From the NCBI GenBank assembly GCA_020137815.1, contig CM035354.1, positions 8,342,921-8,401,436 on the forward strand: a DNA stretch of 58,516 bases, written 5' to 3'. Positions 1-10,300 of this stretch are shown in pieces; position 1 is the first letter of the stretch, and every line of letters begins with the position of its first letter. Position numbers and translations under genes: made by a program. Under the pieces are notes generated by a model that was given only the letters and a program-made list of their open reading frames with translations, had not been told where the DNA came from and did not search any database. Source of the DNA: Hormiphora californensis. Taxonomy: Eukaryota; Ctenophora; Tentaculata; Cydippida; Pleurobrachiidae.

Positions 1-436
1 ATAATAGTACAAGCAAGATAATCAAAAGTCTTGATAGGGGAAGACCGAAAGAATGCGCTTCTCTCTGAGAAACTATAGGGCGTGGCGTCTCTTTAAAACT
101 GATTCCTGACCACCCACCAACACAAAGCTAGGTAACCCTTCCCTTCTCTAGAAGATGGTTAGAGGGAAGAAAACTATTTATGCACTCATTTATCTCTCCC
201 TTCTTTCTCCATTTCTAAAATTCTCTCTCCACTTCTCTCTGTCTCTCTCACCCTCTCTCCGTGTTCTAGTAAACCCGGCTAGATATACACCATCTAACGC
301 GTTAAAAAGGTCACGCCGTACTCGTCTGCTCCTAGAGTTTCACAATCAAACCACTGCTAAACTGTAGGATAAAAACACTAAATAGAAAGATCGTGTATCA
401 GCATAACTATTTATCACCGAATATTACAGTTTATAA

Positions 437-531
437 TCCACGCGTTGGGTTGAGAATTTCTAAAATTTTGGCTATTAAACATCGTGCTGTCAGAAAATCA
501 CCACCACTTCATCATGTCAGTATTTTTCAAT
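437..531 (+). repeat. Dispersed repeat, copy 1 (second copy at 3281-3370)
   Basis: About 90 bp are shared with 3281-3370 in the same orientation, including CACGCGTTGG, TTGAGAATTTCTAAAAT, TCGTGCTGTCAGAAAATCAC and CTTCATC(A/G)TGTCAG. The two copies bracket the zinc-finger gene. No terminal inverted repeats could be defined, so the class is unknown. Confidence 0.8.
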
Positions 532-539
532 TTTCATCA

Positions 540-581
540 GGCCGTTAAATTTTCGAGGGCTGTTAAATCGGGGTCCGACTG
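540..581 (+). mobile_element. 3' end fragment of a pogo/Tigger-like MITE
   Basis: The segment ends in AAATCGGGGTCCGACTG followed by TA. That matches the right terminal repeat of the complete element at 56521-56677. Only this end is preserved. Confidence 0.6.
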
Positions 582-883
582 TATGTACTAGCAAATTGAT
601 TATCGGTAGCAAGTAAGCAATGTTATTGGGCGTCAAAAGCTAACAATGTATGTTTTTTGCGCGTTTTCGACTCTGTGAACCATACTAGTAACGAGGCATG
701 AAGGGCGCTGTGCTTGTGGCCGATTATATTGACTGAGCAATGAGCATGCTCAGTGAGCAGTGACTGAGCAGTTATTCTTGTTCTGTCATCTGTCTGCCTG
801 TCTGTCTGTGTCTTAACAACTCTGTCTCCCTATTTAGCAGCAAGGAACTAAGAAAGTAGCCGGACAGAAAATCTAAAACCAGG

Positions 884-3297
884 ATGGTAGGTGAAGTACA
901 GCAGCCGGTACTGTGCGACTATCAGGAAGTGGGATCGGTTACTCCACGACCATTCCTGAAAACAGAGCAAATTATGGTTGATCCTCCCCAGATAAAAACT
1001 GAACCAGAAGATTTTAAAGTATTCCCAGAAGTTGGTACCGATCCAGGATGCATCAAACAGGAAGAAGGAGAGGTAGATTGTAAAAAAGAGCCTGGTCTAG
1101 TGAAGATGGAACCAGTATCCGAGAATTCCGATACCTCAACTTTACCGATCCCGTTGCATACAATTCCACAAGAGGGTGAGTTATTCAGGAACAACATGTA
1201 TTGTCTGTTTTTTTTTAAATCGTTCATTCAAATTGTAACCCTTATCATTTCAGCTGGGTTGTTAAAGAATCTACACATCCTGGAAAACAATCCTTTTTAT
1301 ACATCCAATGAATCTCAAAACGGATCAACTGCACTACCAAATGAACAAGTTTCAGAAAAGAGGAAATCTACATTTGGGAACTCAAGAGAAAATACTTTCG
1401 AATGTGAGGAATGTGGTAAAAAGTTATCAACATCTAGAGGATTCAGGCGCCACTATAAGACACATACGGGAGATCGGCCTCATGAATGTAAAGATTGTGG
1501 TAAAAGGTTTGCTGAATCATACAATCTAAAAACACACCAAAGAACGCATACAAGAGAACGTCCATACGAATGTGAACAGTGTGGAAAATGGTTTACCAGA
1601 TCTAGTAGCCTTACAGTTCATCAGAGGATCCATACTGGAGAACGGCCTTTCAAATGTAAGGAATGTGGAAAAGTATTTACCTGTAATAATGGTCTTAGAA
1701 ATCACATCTTGAGAACACATATATTTTGTCTGGTCTTTTATTGTTTTGATAATTGCTTTGAATTGTAACCCTTATCATTTCAGCTGGGTTGTTAACGAAT
1801 CTGTACACCCCGGAAAACAATACTTGTGATACATCAGATGAATATCAAAACGGATCAACTACACTGCCAAATGGACAAGTTTCAGAAAAGAGGAAATCTA
1901 CAATCGGGACCTCAAGAGAAAATACTTTCGAATGTGAGGAATGTGGCAAAAAGTTATCAACATCTAGAGGTTTCAGACGCCACTATAAGATACATACGGG
2001 AGATCGGCCTCATGAATGTAAGGATTGTGGTAAAAGGTTTGCTGAATCATATAATCTAAAAACACACCAAAGGATCCATACCGGAGAACGTCCATACGAA
2101 TGTGAACAGTGTGGAAAATCGTTTACCAGATCTAGTAGCCTTACAGTTCATCAGAGGATCCATACTGGAGAACGGCCTTTCAAATGTAAGGAATGTGGAA
2201 AATTATTTTCCCGTAATAAAGGTTTTAGAAATCACATCTTGAGAACACATACAAACATATTTTGTCTGGTCTTTTATTGTTTTGATAATTGCTTCAAATT
2301 GTAACCCTTATCATTTCAGCTGGGTTGTTAACGAATCTGCACACCCCGGAAAACAATCCTTGTAATACATCAGATGAATCTCAAAACGGATCAACTGCAC
2401 TACCAAATGAACAAGTTTCAGAAAAGAGGAAATTTACAATCGGGACCTCAAGAGAAAATACTTTCGAATGTCAGGAATGTGGCAAAAAGTTATCAACGTC
2501 TAGAGGTTTCAGACGCCACTATAAGATACATACGGGAGATCGGCCTCATGAATGTAAGGATTGTGGTAAAAGGTTTGCTGAATCATATATGATTATATAT
2601 AATCTAAAAACACACCAAAGGATCCATACCGGAGAACGTCCATACGAATGTGAACAGTGTGGAAAATCGTTTACCAGATCTAGTAGCCTTACAGTTCATC
2701 AGAGGACCCATACTGGAGAACGGCCTTTCAAATGTAAGGAATGTGGAAAAGTATTTACCCATCATAATGGTCTTAGAAATCACATCTTGAGAACACATAC
2801 AAACATATTTTGTCTGGTCTTTTATTGTTTTGATAATTGCTTCAAATTGTAACCCCATTGTAACCCTTATCATTTCAGCTGGGTTGTTGACGAATCTGCA
2901 CACTCTGGAAAACAATTCTTGTGATACATCAGATGAATCTCAAAACGGATCAACTGCACTGCCAAATGAACAAGTTTCAGAAAAGAGGAAATCTACAATT
3001 GGGACCTCAAGAGAAAATACTTTCGAATGTAAGGAATGTGGCAAAAAGTTATCAACGTCTAGAGGTTTCAGACGCCACTATAAGATACATACGGGAGATC
3101 GGCCTCATGAATGTAAGGATTGTGGTAAAAGGTTTGCTGAATCATACAATCTAAAAACACACCAAAGAACGCATACAAGAGAACGTCCATACGAATGTGA
3201 ACAGTGTGGAAAATCGTTTACCAGATCTACTACTTATTATACTCACATGATGAAACATACGGGATACGGACATTTGATCATTCACGCGTTGGTTTGA
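884..3297 (+). CDS. C2H2 zinc-finger protein with four tandem finger exons
   Basis: Likely a nuclear DNA-binding transcription factor. Exon 1 (884-1175, donor GTGAGT, phase 1) encodes an acidic N-terminus with four psi-K-x-E SUMOylation consensus sites (K26, K38, K58, K74) and no recognisable BTB, KRAB or SCAN domain. Four finger exons then begin at 1254, 1784, 2320 and 2879, each after the same acceptor (TTATCATTTCAG) and each in phase 1. Exons 2-4 carry four C2H2 fingers and the last carries three. Each of exons 2-4 reads into its own stop (1766-1768, 2302-2304, 2850-2852) just before the next acceptor. Alternatively, a weak GTCTGG donor (exon ends 1727, 2263, 2811) would keep phase 1 and join all copies into about 15 fingers. 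The third copy has a 4-residue insertion in finger 2. The last exon stops at 3295-3297, inside a dispersed repeat. Gene identity is certain at family level; the splicing mode is inferred. Confidence 0.9.
1232..3240 (+). repeat. Tandem duplication of finger exon plus intron end (four units, about 535 bp)
   Basis: Each unit comprises an intron tail (AATTGTAACCCTTATCATTTCAG), a linker and the finger array. Units start near 1232, 1762, 2298 and 2850 and are nearly identical at DNA level, which indicates recent duplication. Differences cluster in the last finger: helix positions -1 to 3 read CNNG, RNKG and HHNG in units 1-3. The fourth unit is cut short and fused to the dispersed repeat at 3281. 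Confidence 0.92.
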
Positions 3298-3370
3298 GAA
3301 TTTCTAAAATCTGGGCATTTAAATATCGTGCTGTCAGAAAATCACCACTACTTCATCGTGTCAGTTTTTC
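3281..3370 (+). repeat. Dispersed repeat, copy 2, overlapping the zinc-finger stop codon
   Basis: Matches 437-531 in direct orientation. Its first bases (TTCACGCGTTGGTTTGAG) supply the last codons and the TGA stop of the final zinc-finger exon, so this end of the protein appears to be repeat-derived. Confidence 0.8.
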
Positions 3371-3440
3371 TAATATAATATCAGTTAAGACAGCTTAACT
3401 AATAGGTCGTCTCATTTTGAAAATAACTAGTAACTACCAG

Positions 3441-3515
3441 GATTGGCTGATAACTAGTCACGTGACCTAAATAATGAGTTCTGATTGGTTGTTTACTTGT
3501 TTCGGTCGGTTCCTG
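3441..3515 (+). mobile_element. hAT-like MITE, left-truncated copy
   Basis: Shares its right two thirds with the complete copies at 5313-5420 and 56134-56242: GATTGGCTGATAAC, GTCACGTGACCTAAATAA and the terminal repeat TCGGTCGGTTCCTG. The left terminal repeat is missing and replaced by TAACTAGTAACTACCAG. Confidence 0.8.
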
Positions 3516-3715
3516 ACAATAACTAGTAACTACCCAGTGGGTAGCACTGGTGACAGCTTTCTGAAGGGGTAGCCACCTCTAGGGGAGATTATCCCAGTTG
3601 TTCTACAACCGATTTTAGGGCGTTTAAAACATATCTTTCCTGGACACAACCGCACACCAAGTGGTCTGGACTATCAAGTATATACATCAGGGGGAACCCA
3701 CTACACCTTTTAGGG

Positions 3716-4125
3716 AGATTGGACCACTGCCGGGGGGAGGGGGGATACCCACCTTTTGATTGAACCACTGCCGGGGGGGGGGGGATACCCACCTTTTGAT
3801 TGAACCACTGCCGGGGGGGGGGGGGAGAGGGATACCCACCTTTTGATTGAACCACTGCCGGGGGGGAGGGGGGATACCCACCTTTTGATTGAACCACTGC
3901 CGGGGGGGGGGGGGGAGGGGGGATACCCACCTTTTGATTGAACCACTGCCGGGGGGGGAGGGGGATACCCACCTTTTGATTGAACCACTGCCGGGGGGGG
4001 GGGGGGGGAGGGGGGATACCCACCTTTTGATTGAACCACTGCCGGGGGGGGGGGGGAGGGGGATACCCACCTTTTGATTGAACCACTGCCGGGGGGGGGA
4101 TACCCACCTTTTGATTGAACCACTG
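3716..4125 (+). repeat. Minisatellite with G-runs
   Basis: About nine copies of a unit made of a constant part (GATACCCACC, TTTTGATTGAACCACTGCC) and a variable G-run of roughly 9-21 bases, sometimes with one A or AGAG. All three reverse frames stay open across it because the units are repetitive; these proline-rich frames are not called as genes. The regular G-tracts could form quadruplexes on the + strand. Confidence 0.95.
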
Positions 4126-4475
4126 CTGCACTCTCGATTTATCAACACACACTCACACGAAACAAAGAATGGTAGAGCTACTATAATAAACCATATGGAA
4201 TCAACACACACACACTGCATGGGTGGGCTAACTTGGTTAGACATATCACACACAATAGCACAACCCTGTCTCTTTCATTAAACAGTGCACACAGTACTCA
4301 GTACATGTGCCACCGCCTCTTCAGATGTCAATATATCCCAATACACCACTTATTTGAATTTAACCCAAACTAAAAAATGTCACTGATTCTAAGCAATATT
4401 TAAAACCAAAATACAGAACATAAACATCTCCCAATGAATGCGAAATAACACAAAATCACCCCAGCCCAAACTTAC
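4126..4475. other. Gene-poor spacer
   Basis: AT-rich, with ACAC-rich patches around 4140-4250. No exon or structured repeat was found. Confidence 0.5.
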
Positions 4476-4617
4476 CCTCTCCCCGTTGGTGTCGTTTCCT
4501 TCTGCTCAAGGTGTTGGTTAGAGTATCAATCTTAGCAGAAAAGGACCTATCTCTGGGCCCTTCATCGCTCTTGTTTGAACTCACTGATCCCAAATCTCTC
4601 CGACTTGACATAGACAT
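4476..4617 (-). CDS. Orphan first coding exon of an unknown protein
   Basis: On the reverse strand an ATG at 4617 opens 47 codons and ends at a good donor (GAGAGG then GTAAGT, phase 1). The encoded N-terminus is Ser/Arg-rich (starts MSMSSRRDLGS) with a basic end (SRRKRHQRGE). No following exon with protein-like character could be found between 3600 and 4475, where the minisatellite lies. It may be the 5' end of a gene whose rest is distant or lost, or a chance reading frame. No function is proposed. Confidence 0.35.
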
Positions 4618-5312
4618 GGTACGATGATCCTAGATAGAAACGAAGGAATGGAGGGTGTTTAGGGGTAAATCTGAGATAAAATGTGGTGGAAAAAGGAAAA
4701 CTGTGTCAAATCGGGGACACAGACACTTCAAAATCAGGAAAAAGTGGGGAAACGAGAAAAGGAAAATCACTCTGATCATTGAGATTGTATGATGAAAACT
4801 GCACAAACTCACACACATGGAATCACACACCAAAAACTCACCAAACTGGTTTTGATTTTGAAGATGACCTGAAAAACAGTCACTCGCACAAAATTGGGAC
4901 TGGAAAGGAGTGGGAGGAGAAGATGAGAGGGGGGGGGGGGTCAGGAAAAACATGTTGGTTTAGTCATGTAGGAATAAATATAGAATAATGCAGTCAAATA
5001 CAAGTATACATGTGCGTTATAAAACTTAAAATTATATGTGCTCTCTTCTCTCTCTCTCTCTCTCTTTCTCTCTCTCCTATATCCCTCTCTGTCTTTATCT
5101 TTCTCAGCGTCAATAGCGTCTTTGTCATGCTACAATATTACTTTGATAACTGTCATTATGTCAAACGAATATATTTACACATAAAACGAATTTACAAAAC
5201 ACCTCTTCCCAAAAATTATGTTTACCAACTACCATTTCCTTCGGTAATTTCGGAATGAACAATCCCGCTGTCAATTCCAGTCTGTATATATAATATCCGA
5301 TACACATGTTCC

Positions 5313-5420
5313 CAGGAACCGACCGATACAGTAAACAACCAATTAGAACTCGTTATTTAGGTCACGTGACTGGTTATCAGCCAATCAGGGACCCGTATTT
5401 CCTGATTCGGTCGGTTCCTG
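5313..5420 (+). mobile_element. hAT-like MITE, complete copy (108 bp)
   Basis: Ends are the inverted repeat CAGGAACCGACCGA / TCGGTCGGTTCCTG, with the palindrome GTCACGTGAC near the middle. Flanking 8-mers CATGTTCC and CATGCCCC match at six of eight positions, as expected for an aged 8-bp hAT target duplication. The copy at 56134-56242 is the same element in the opposite orientation. It has no coding capacity. Confidence 0.88.
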
Positions 5421-5679
5421 CATGCCCCCACCCCATTCACCGGTTGTTTATGTTCTCGCAGCGACCAGCGCTCACGATACTCGTACGTCCAGAACCCATT
5501 GACATCAATCAGAATGCTGACTATGATGTCGCCCTGACCACAATTTTATCAAATCTTTAGTGTGATCCGTTCAGGTTCTGCTGGTTTCACCATGTCACCC
5601 TACTCGTTTTCTTCGCTCCCTTTGTTGTCACTGCACCCGGCGGTGGGCTGTTGCGTCGGTGTTACACTAGGGTCTAACC

Positions 5680-5960
5680 CCTTCACCGTAGTGGCGGCTA
5701 GTACACTCGCCTCCTCACGCACTAGGTCCAGGGCGTCGATCCTGGTCTGCGGGGGGAGGGGCCACATGTGTCAAGTCAACCAAGCTTTCGATTGGTAGGG
5801 GCTCTAGTGACGGAGAACGAACAGCAACACGGGTGCGTATGGTGGGGTAGCGCCCGGCTACGCTTGCAGCGAAAATCTGCACCGGAAGGACCCGTGGCTG
5901 AAACCCATTTGAAAGGGATATGCACCAGGCACCGGGATTTATCCTAGCCCCGTCCCTGCT
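5680..5960 (+). mobile_element. Probable tRNA-derived SINE
   Basis: 5692-5745 resembles a tRNA-like pol III promoter: TAGTGGCGGCTAGTACACTC (A-box-like) is followed about 35 bases later by GGGCGTCGATCCTG (B-box-like). A tail region ends in TCCTAGCCCCGTCCCTGC; a related string, TTCTAGCCCCATTCCCTGC, occurs at 42371-42389, which suggests a dispersed family. Target-site duplications were not resolved. Confidence 0.5.
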
Positions 5961-6389
5961 TTTTGAATTTGTATCTGCACAAAAGCAGTAGTGTAAGCTG
6001 ACTTCCAGCTTGTTCATGACGCAAAACGTCTCACTTTTGGGACTTCGCCCAATTATTAAGTTCCTATCTTGTGACATTCTAAGATACTACGTCCTGGCTC
6101 TGACTCAACTGACTCACTGTACTTCGTGATACGACACATACACTCTCTCTCTCTCTCCTCTGAAAATGAGTAGAATGACCTCACTTAGAAATCAGCTCAG
6201 CTGATAAAGTTGTGTAGGGCGCGAAGACAGACATACAGACTTGTGCGCGCGATATCTTGACCATGTGTGCGCGCGTGTGGACATTTGTGTATAACTTCCG
6301 ACATGTACATAGTGTTAGGATGTACAATTTTAACGCTTTTCAGGTATTCCGTTCATAATTGGTAACCGTTAACATTCTCCTTCCCCTAG

Positions 6390-6720
6390 GTATTGGTTTC
6401 CAATGGTTCTCGTTGCAAACAAGATGGATTTGAAGAACCCGAAATCAGTCAATGACAGTCAAATCGATGCTGTTACGAAAAAACTTAATGTAAGTTTCAC
6501 CCTATTCAAATCGACTTAAACTTCCACGGTTAGATTTTATCTGTTGTCTTCCAATTACCTAGTTCGATCTCCCAACTAGTGCCCTCTCGTGAAGACAAGT
6601 GCCAAGGATCGAATGAATGTGGACGAAGCATTCTATGAGCTAGTACGACTCGTCAGAAAGAACAAGAAGGGTCGTGGAGGAGGTGGCGGAAAATCAAGAA
6701 AATCATGTTGTCTGTTGTGA
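6390..6720 (+). CDS. Ras-family small GTPase, last two exons
   Basis: A membrane-anchored GTP switch. Exon 6390-6489 carries the G4 guanine-recognition motif NKMD (within FPMVLVANKMDL) and ends in phase 0 at GTAAGT. Exon 6580-6720 carries the G5 motif TSAK, the final helix, a basic tail with a Gly run, and the CAAX box CCLL before TGA. Leu at the last position predicts geranylgeranylation. The 5' exons with the P-loop and switch regions were not found in the 1.7 kb upstream, which holds a MITE and a SINE-like repeat. The gene is therefore 5'-incomplete here, either because of very distant exons or because this is a truncated copy. Exact Ras subfamily is unresolved. Confidence 0.85.
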
Positions 6721-7075
6721 AGATGTTATATTTGTACCGTGTATATTGTTGTGTGAGATATATTGAACGTTGAACAGAGAATTGAAGGAGAGATGCAATT
6801 CGTTAATTGGTTAAAGGACTGAACATTGTTGATACCGAGAGTGAGAAACAAGTTATATGAATCGTAGTGAGATTTTTTCAAGAAGATGAATCAATTGTTT
6901 TAATTTTCCAATGGTATCCTCCACCCTAACTAAATTAAAGAACCTGATCTAAATGTAATGTGTTAGTCAATATATACAGGGTTCACACGGTGCAGTATTA
7001 TCATTACACACCTTTTTCAAATCGCACACAGCAGCTGAAAAAACGTGCCAATAACTTTGTGCAAAATAAGTGTTA

Positions 7076-7081
7076 AATAAA
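7076..7081 (+). promoter_or_regulatory. Candidate poly(A) signal of the Ras-like gene
   Basis: AATAAA lies about 355 bases after the Ras-like stop codon on the same strand. Assignment is by position only. Confidence 0.45.
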
Positions 7082-7360
7082 CCATAAACGAAACTTATGT
7101 GCCTTCTCACTCTCAGTCTCTCTCTATATCTCTCTAGTTTTTTCAACTTTCATTATGTTTCATAATATCAGCAGTTTCACTTTGCTGCTCTTTCTTGCTC
7201 TAACGCATCTTTCTCTCTTGTTTATACATTTCTTTTTATCTCTGTCAATAATGTGCAAATAACAACAGCAACAACTTATTCACCAAATATCCTTTCATGT
7301 TCAATTCCAATCTAACAAAGTATCTCGTGACAACTTCTTCCCACTACATCTCACAGTTTG

Positions 7361-10300
7361 TTAGTTTGTTATTGTTACATCGTGTCTCTTTTCCAGATCC
7401 CTCAAATCCTGTAACACCCGGCTGTTGCTAAGGTAGCGATGCTGTAGCGTTTGGTGGACATCAAACCTGTCGATAGGCTTCACAACCAGCATCCGGTTCA
7501 GGAGGTCTTTAGCTGGAGAAATGTAGGGTTAGTGTCACTAATTTAGAAACAGCCATGCTGTATCATATTATGGAAAGAACTCAAATATAATCAGCTATAT
7601 TCAATTGTATTACCTTCACTCGATATTTGTTTCCAAGGATTACTAGGGTACATGAATGAAGCATTGTTGATCTGATCACAGATATCCTCATCCTCATTGA
7701 ATGGGAAGGTACCGGACAGTGTCACATATAACACAACACCAGCCGCCCAAACATCAATGTTCCTGTCCCAGTTACAATGTGATATCACCTCAGGTGCTGG
7801 GAGGGTTAGGAGTTTAGATAGGGGAAGAATGGGATTAAATCTGGAGAGAATTAAAGAGCTGGCCCGATCAGATCAGGAGTTGGAATTTGGAGTTTGAACA
7901 TTTTCAAAGTCAAATGTGATCCCTAAATCTACCAATAGTTACTCACCCAGATATGCAGGTGTTCCCACCATGCTCTGTCTGAACTGATTCACATCAATTA
8001 TCCGGGCATACCCGAAGTCACACAGTTTAACTAGAGGCATGGGGGCATCCTCGGCTAGCAAGACGTTCTCAGGTTTCAAATCACAGTGCACAATGGCTTG
8101 GGAGTGGAGGTACTTCAAAGCAAACATTATCTGAATGAGAGATAGAGGGTTTAGCATGGTTCATTTTTCTAAAATATTACTGAGTGTAGTGTTCATTAGC
8201 TATACTTTGAGTTTGACATACAGTTACACAATGAGTACCTGTATAGTGAGAAGACAGGCGACCCGCTCATCTAGTCTGCCCTGTGGAGAGTTGAGAATCA
8301 TCTCCAGCATGTCACTATGCATCCGCTCCATAACAACAAACAACTTGACATCCGTCTCAAAGGTGTTCTGGAGAGGGGATGACTGTTATTAGGGGTTCTG
8401 TTGGAGGGGGAAATATTACAGGAGCGGGGCCGGGGTTGCTTCGGATATCGTGGTAGGGGTGAGATTATTATTCCTTTGCTTGAGGGCTGTCTGGAACAAA
8501 AAGATCAAATCAGAACAGATGTCTGCAATTTACTAACCATCATGGCCACTACACAAGGGAAACTGGCCCGTTTTAGAATCTTAACTTCGTTCTCAATTGT
8601 GTTGTTTCTCCTTTGAGCTCCGAAATGATCTTTCTTGATTATCTTAACTGCTGCTTTACGACCTAATCACAACGATATTAATTTCACAGTCTATCTCTCT
8701 CTACGAATTAAGAGGTTAATTTAGCGAGGTATCAGATCACAATGGTGTAGTACCTGTTTGCCGGTTGATAGCTCCGTAGACCGCCCCAAATTGACCACTC
8801 CCCACCATGTCATCTATAAAGATCTGGTAGACTTCACTGATATCTCTCTTGTCGATGGTGGGGAAGGATAGTTCCTGGTGTAGCTTCTTGTTCTTCCTGG
8901 ATCCTGAACATGATGATCCTATGGGTTGGTTAGTCTCAGGCAAACCCAATCACACGGACAATCAAAGAGGGAGGGAGGATGCTGGTTTATATTCATGATA
9001 TTAATGTACGTGCTATAAATAACATGTTCATGCGAGAAAAGAAGAACAGAAAGTACGAAGTCTATGGTTTACACAGACACAATTTCAGGTGGAAAGTAAG
9101 GAACCATGCTTATCTTGTCAGAGAATAGTTAGCAAAGATGGGACATGTTTTATAGAGGTGCTGTGAGAGACATGCTCCTAACCTGTAGATCTCTTGACAC
9201 TACCACATCTTGTCTTCCTCTCTTCTTTGTTGTATTGGGGCATCATCGCCTGAACTATGGCATCAGACCATTCAGTCTTCTTACTCGTCGCGGCATCAGC
9301 AGCCACATTAGAACTCTGATCAGGGGGATGGGTTATAGGGGGGCTTTGTCATAGAGGGGGGGGGGGGCTGTATTACAGGCCACAGGGGGGGGGCTTTGGA
9401 ACTGCACTTACAAATGAGTAGACAGTAATCTTCCCGTGGTTAGTATGAATATCAAAAAGAGCTCCGTTAGTGGCCTCCTCTTCTAGAAAGTGTATCTCAT
9501 TGACAGGGAGATCCTTTAGGTAGACAGTCCCTGGATCCTCGCTTTCATAGAAGGTCAGGTTCTTGCTGCTCAGAACCATAAACACAGGCAGAGCATCTTC
9601 GCCAAGTTTCTATTGAGAGGAAGGGAGTTGTATTAGGGTGTAGAGAGAGTGATAACCCCTTACTCAACCAGTAAAGAGAGGTGTCATTCAATCGCCATGT
9701 TTTTGGGTTGTCGATCTGGCTGCGCCGACCCGATCTGAGCCAGACAGATTTTGGGTGGATAATAAAAAGCACTAAACTGAAACATACCTCGGAGATATCA
9801 AATTTGACCTTCATCCACCCTTGTTTAATTATCTTGCTCTGCCTGTGTGTCTTCCTGATGCTGACACATAACCGCTGTACAGGTATCATGGTATCAGACA
9901 GTGGTCCACCGGATGAAGTGGTATTGTTGTTTCCTCCATCACCCAGTTCCTCTAGCGTGGTAGTACTGGAGACACTAGAGGTGTTAGTGTGAGGAGGATG
10001 TGGGGGATAGAGAGGGGGAGGAGGGGATGCTAAATCAAACAGGTGTGTGTGGAGCATGATTTGAGACCATGCTCTCTCCCACTCATTATAATACACACCC
10101 AGCAGATCTATCAGTATCAATCAATCACACGAACAAATGTATATAAAGAAGATCTAAGAATAGGATTTCATGAACACAAGATTTCGGTGTTGTGGTGTGA
10201 TCTTGTGCTGTCTAGTTCAGTTGGCTGGCGATAAGGAGAGATGAGGTGCAAGAGAGAGAGAGAGAGATAAATATCACACATGATTGATGAAGCTGATCAC

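Larger units (their letters stand above)
1..883. other. Left intergenic region upstream of the zinc-finger gene
   Basis: No gene is supported here. A short reading frame near 155-367 is low-complexity Ser/Leu-rich translation of CT-rich DNA and is not called. The stretch holds a copy of a repeat also found after the zinc-finger gene (437-531) and the end of a pogo/Tigger-like element (540-581). Around 730-775 there are short TGACTGAGCA-type direct and inverted repeats. The zinc-finger start codon at 884 follows a short CT-rich leader. Confidence 0.6.

Noticed and set aside
3589-4253. Long overlapping reverse-strand reading frames with repeating GYPPP/VGIPPP motifs
   Set aside because: They are translations of the G-rich minisatellite; three frames are open at once, as expected from a repeat without stops.
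9681-9787. Possible extra PH exon encoding [11 protein letters not shown] on the reverse strand
   Set aside because: Skipping it joins 9788-9974 to 9412-9609 in phase and gives a normal-length PH domain; including it breaks phase and lacks a proper donor.
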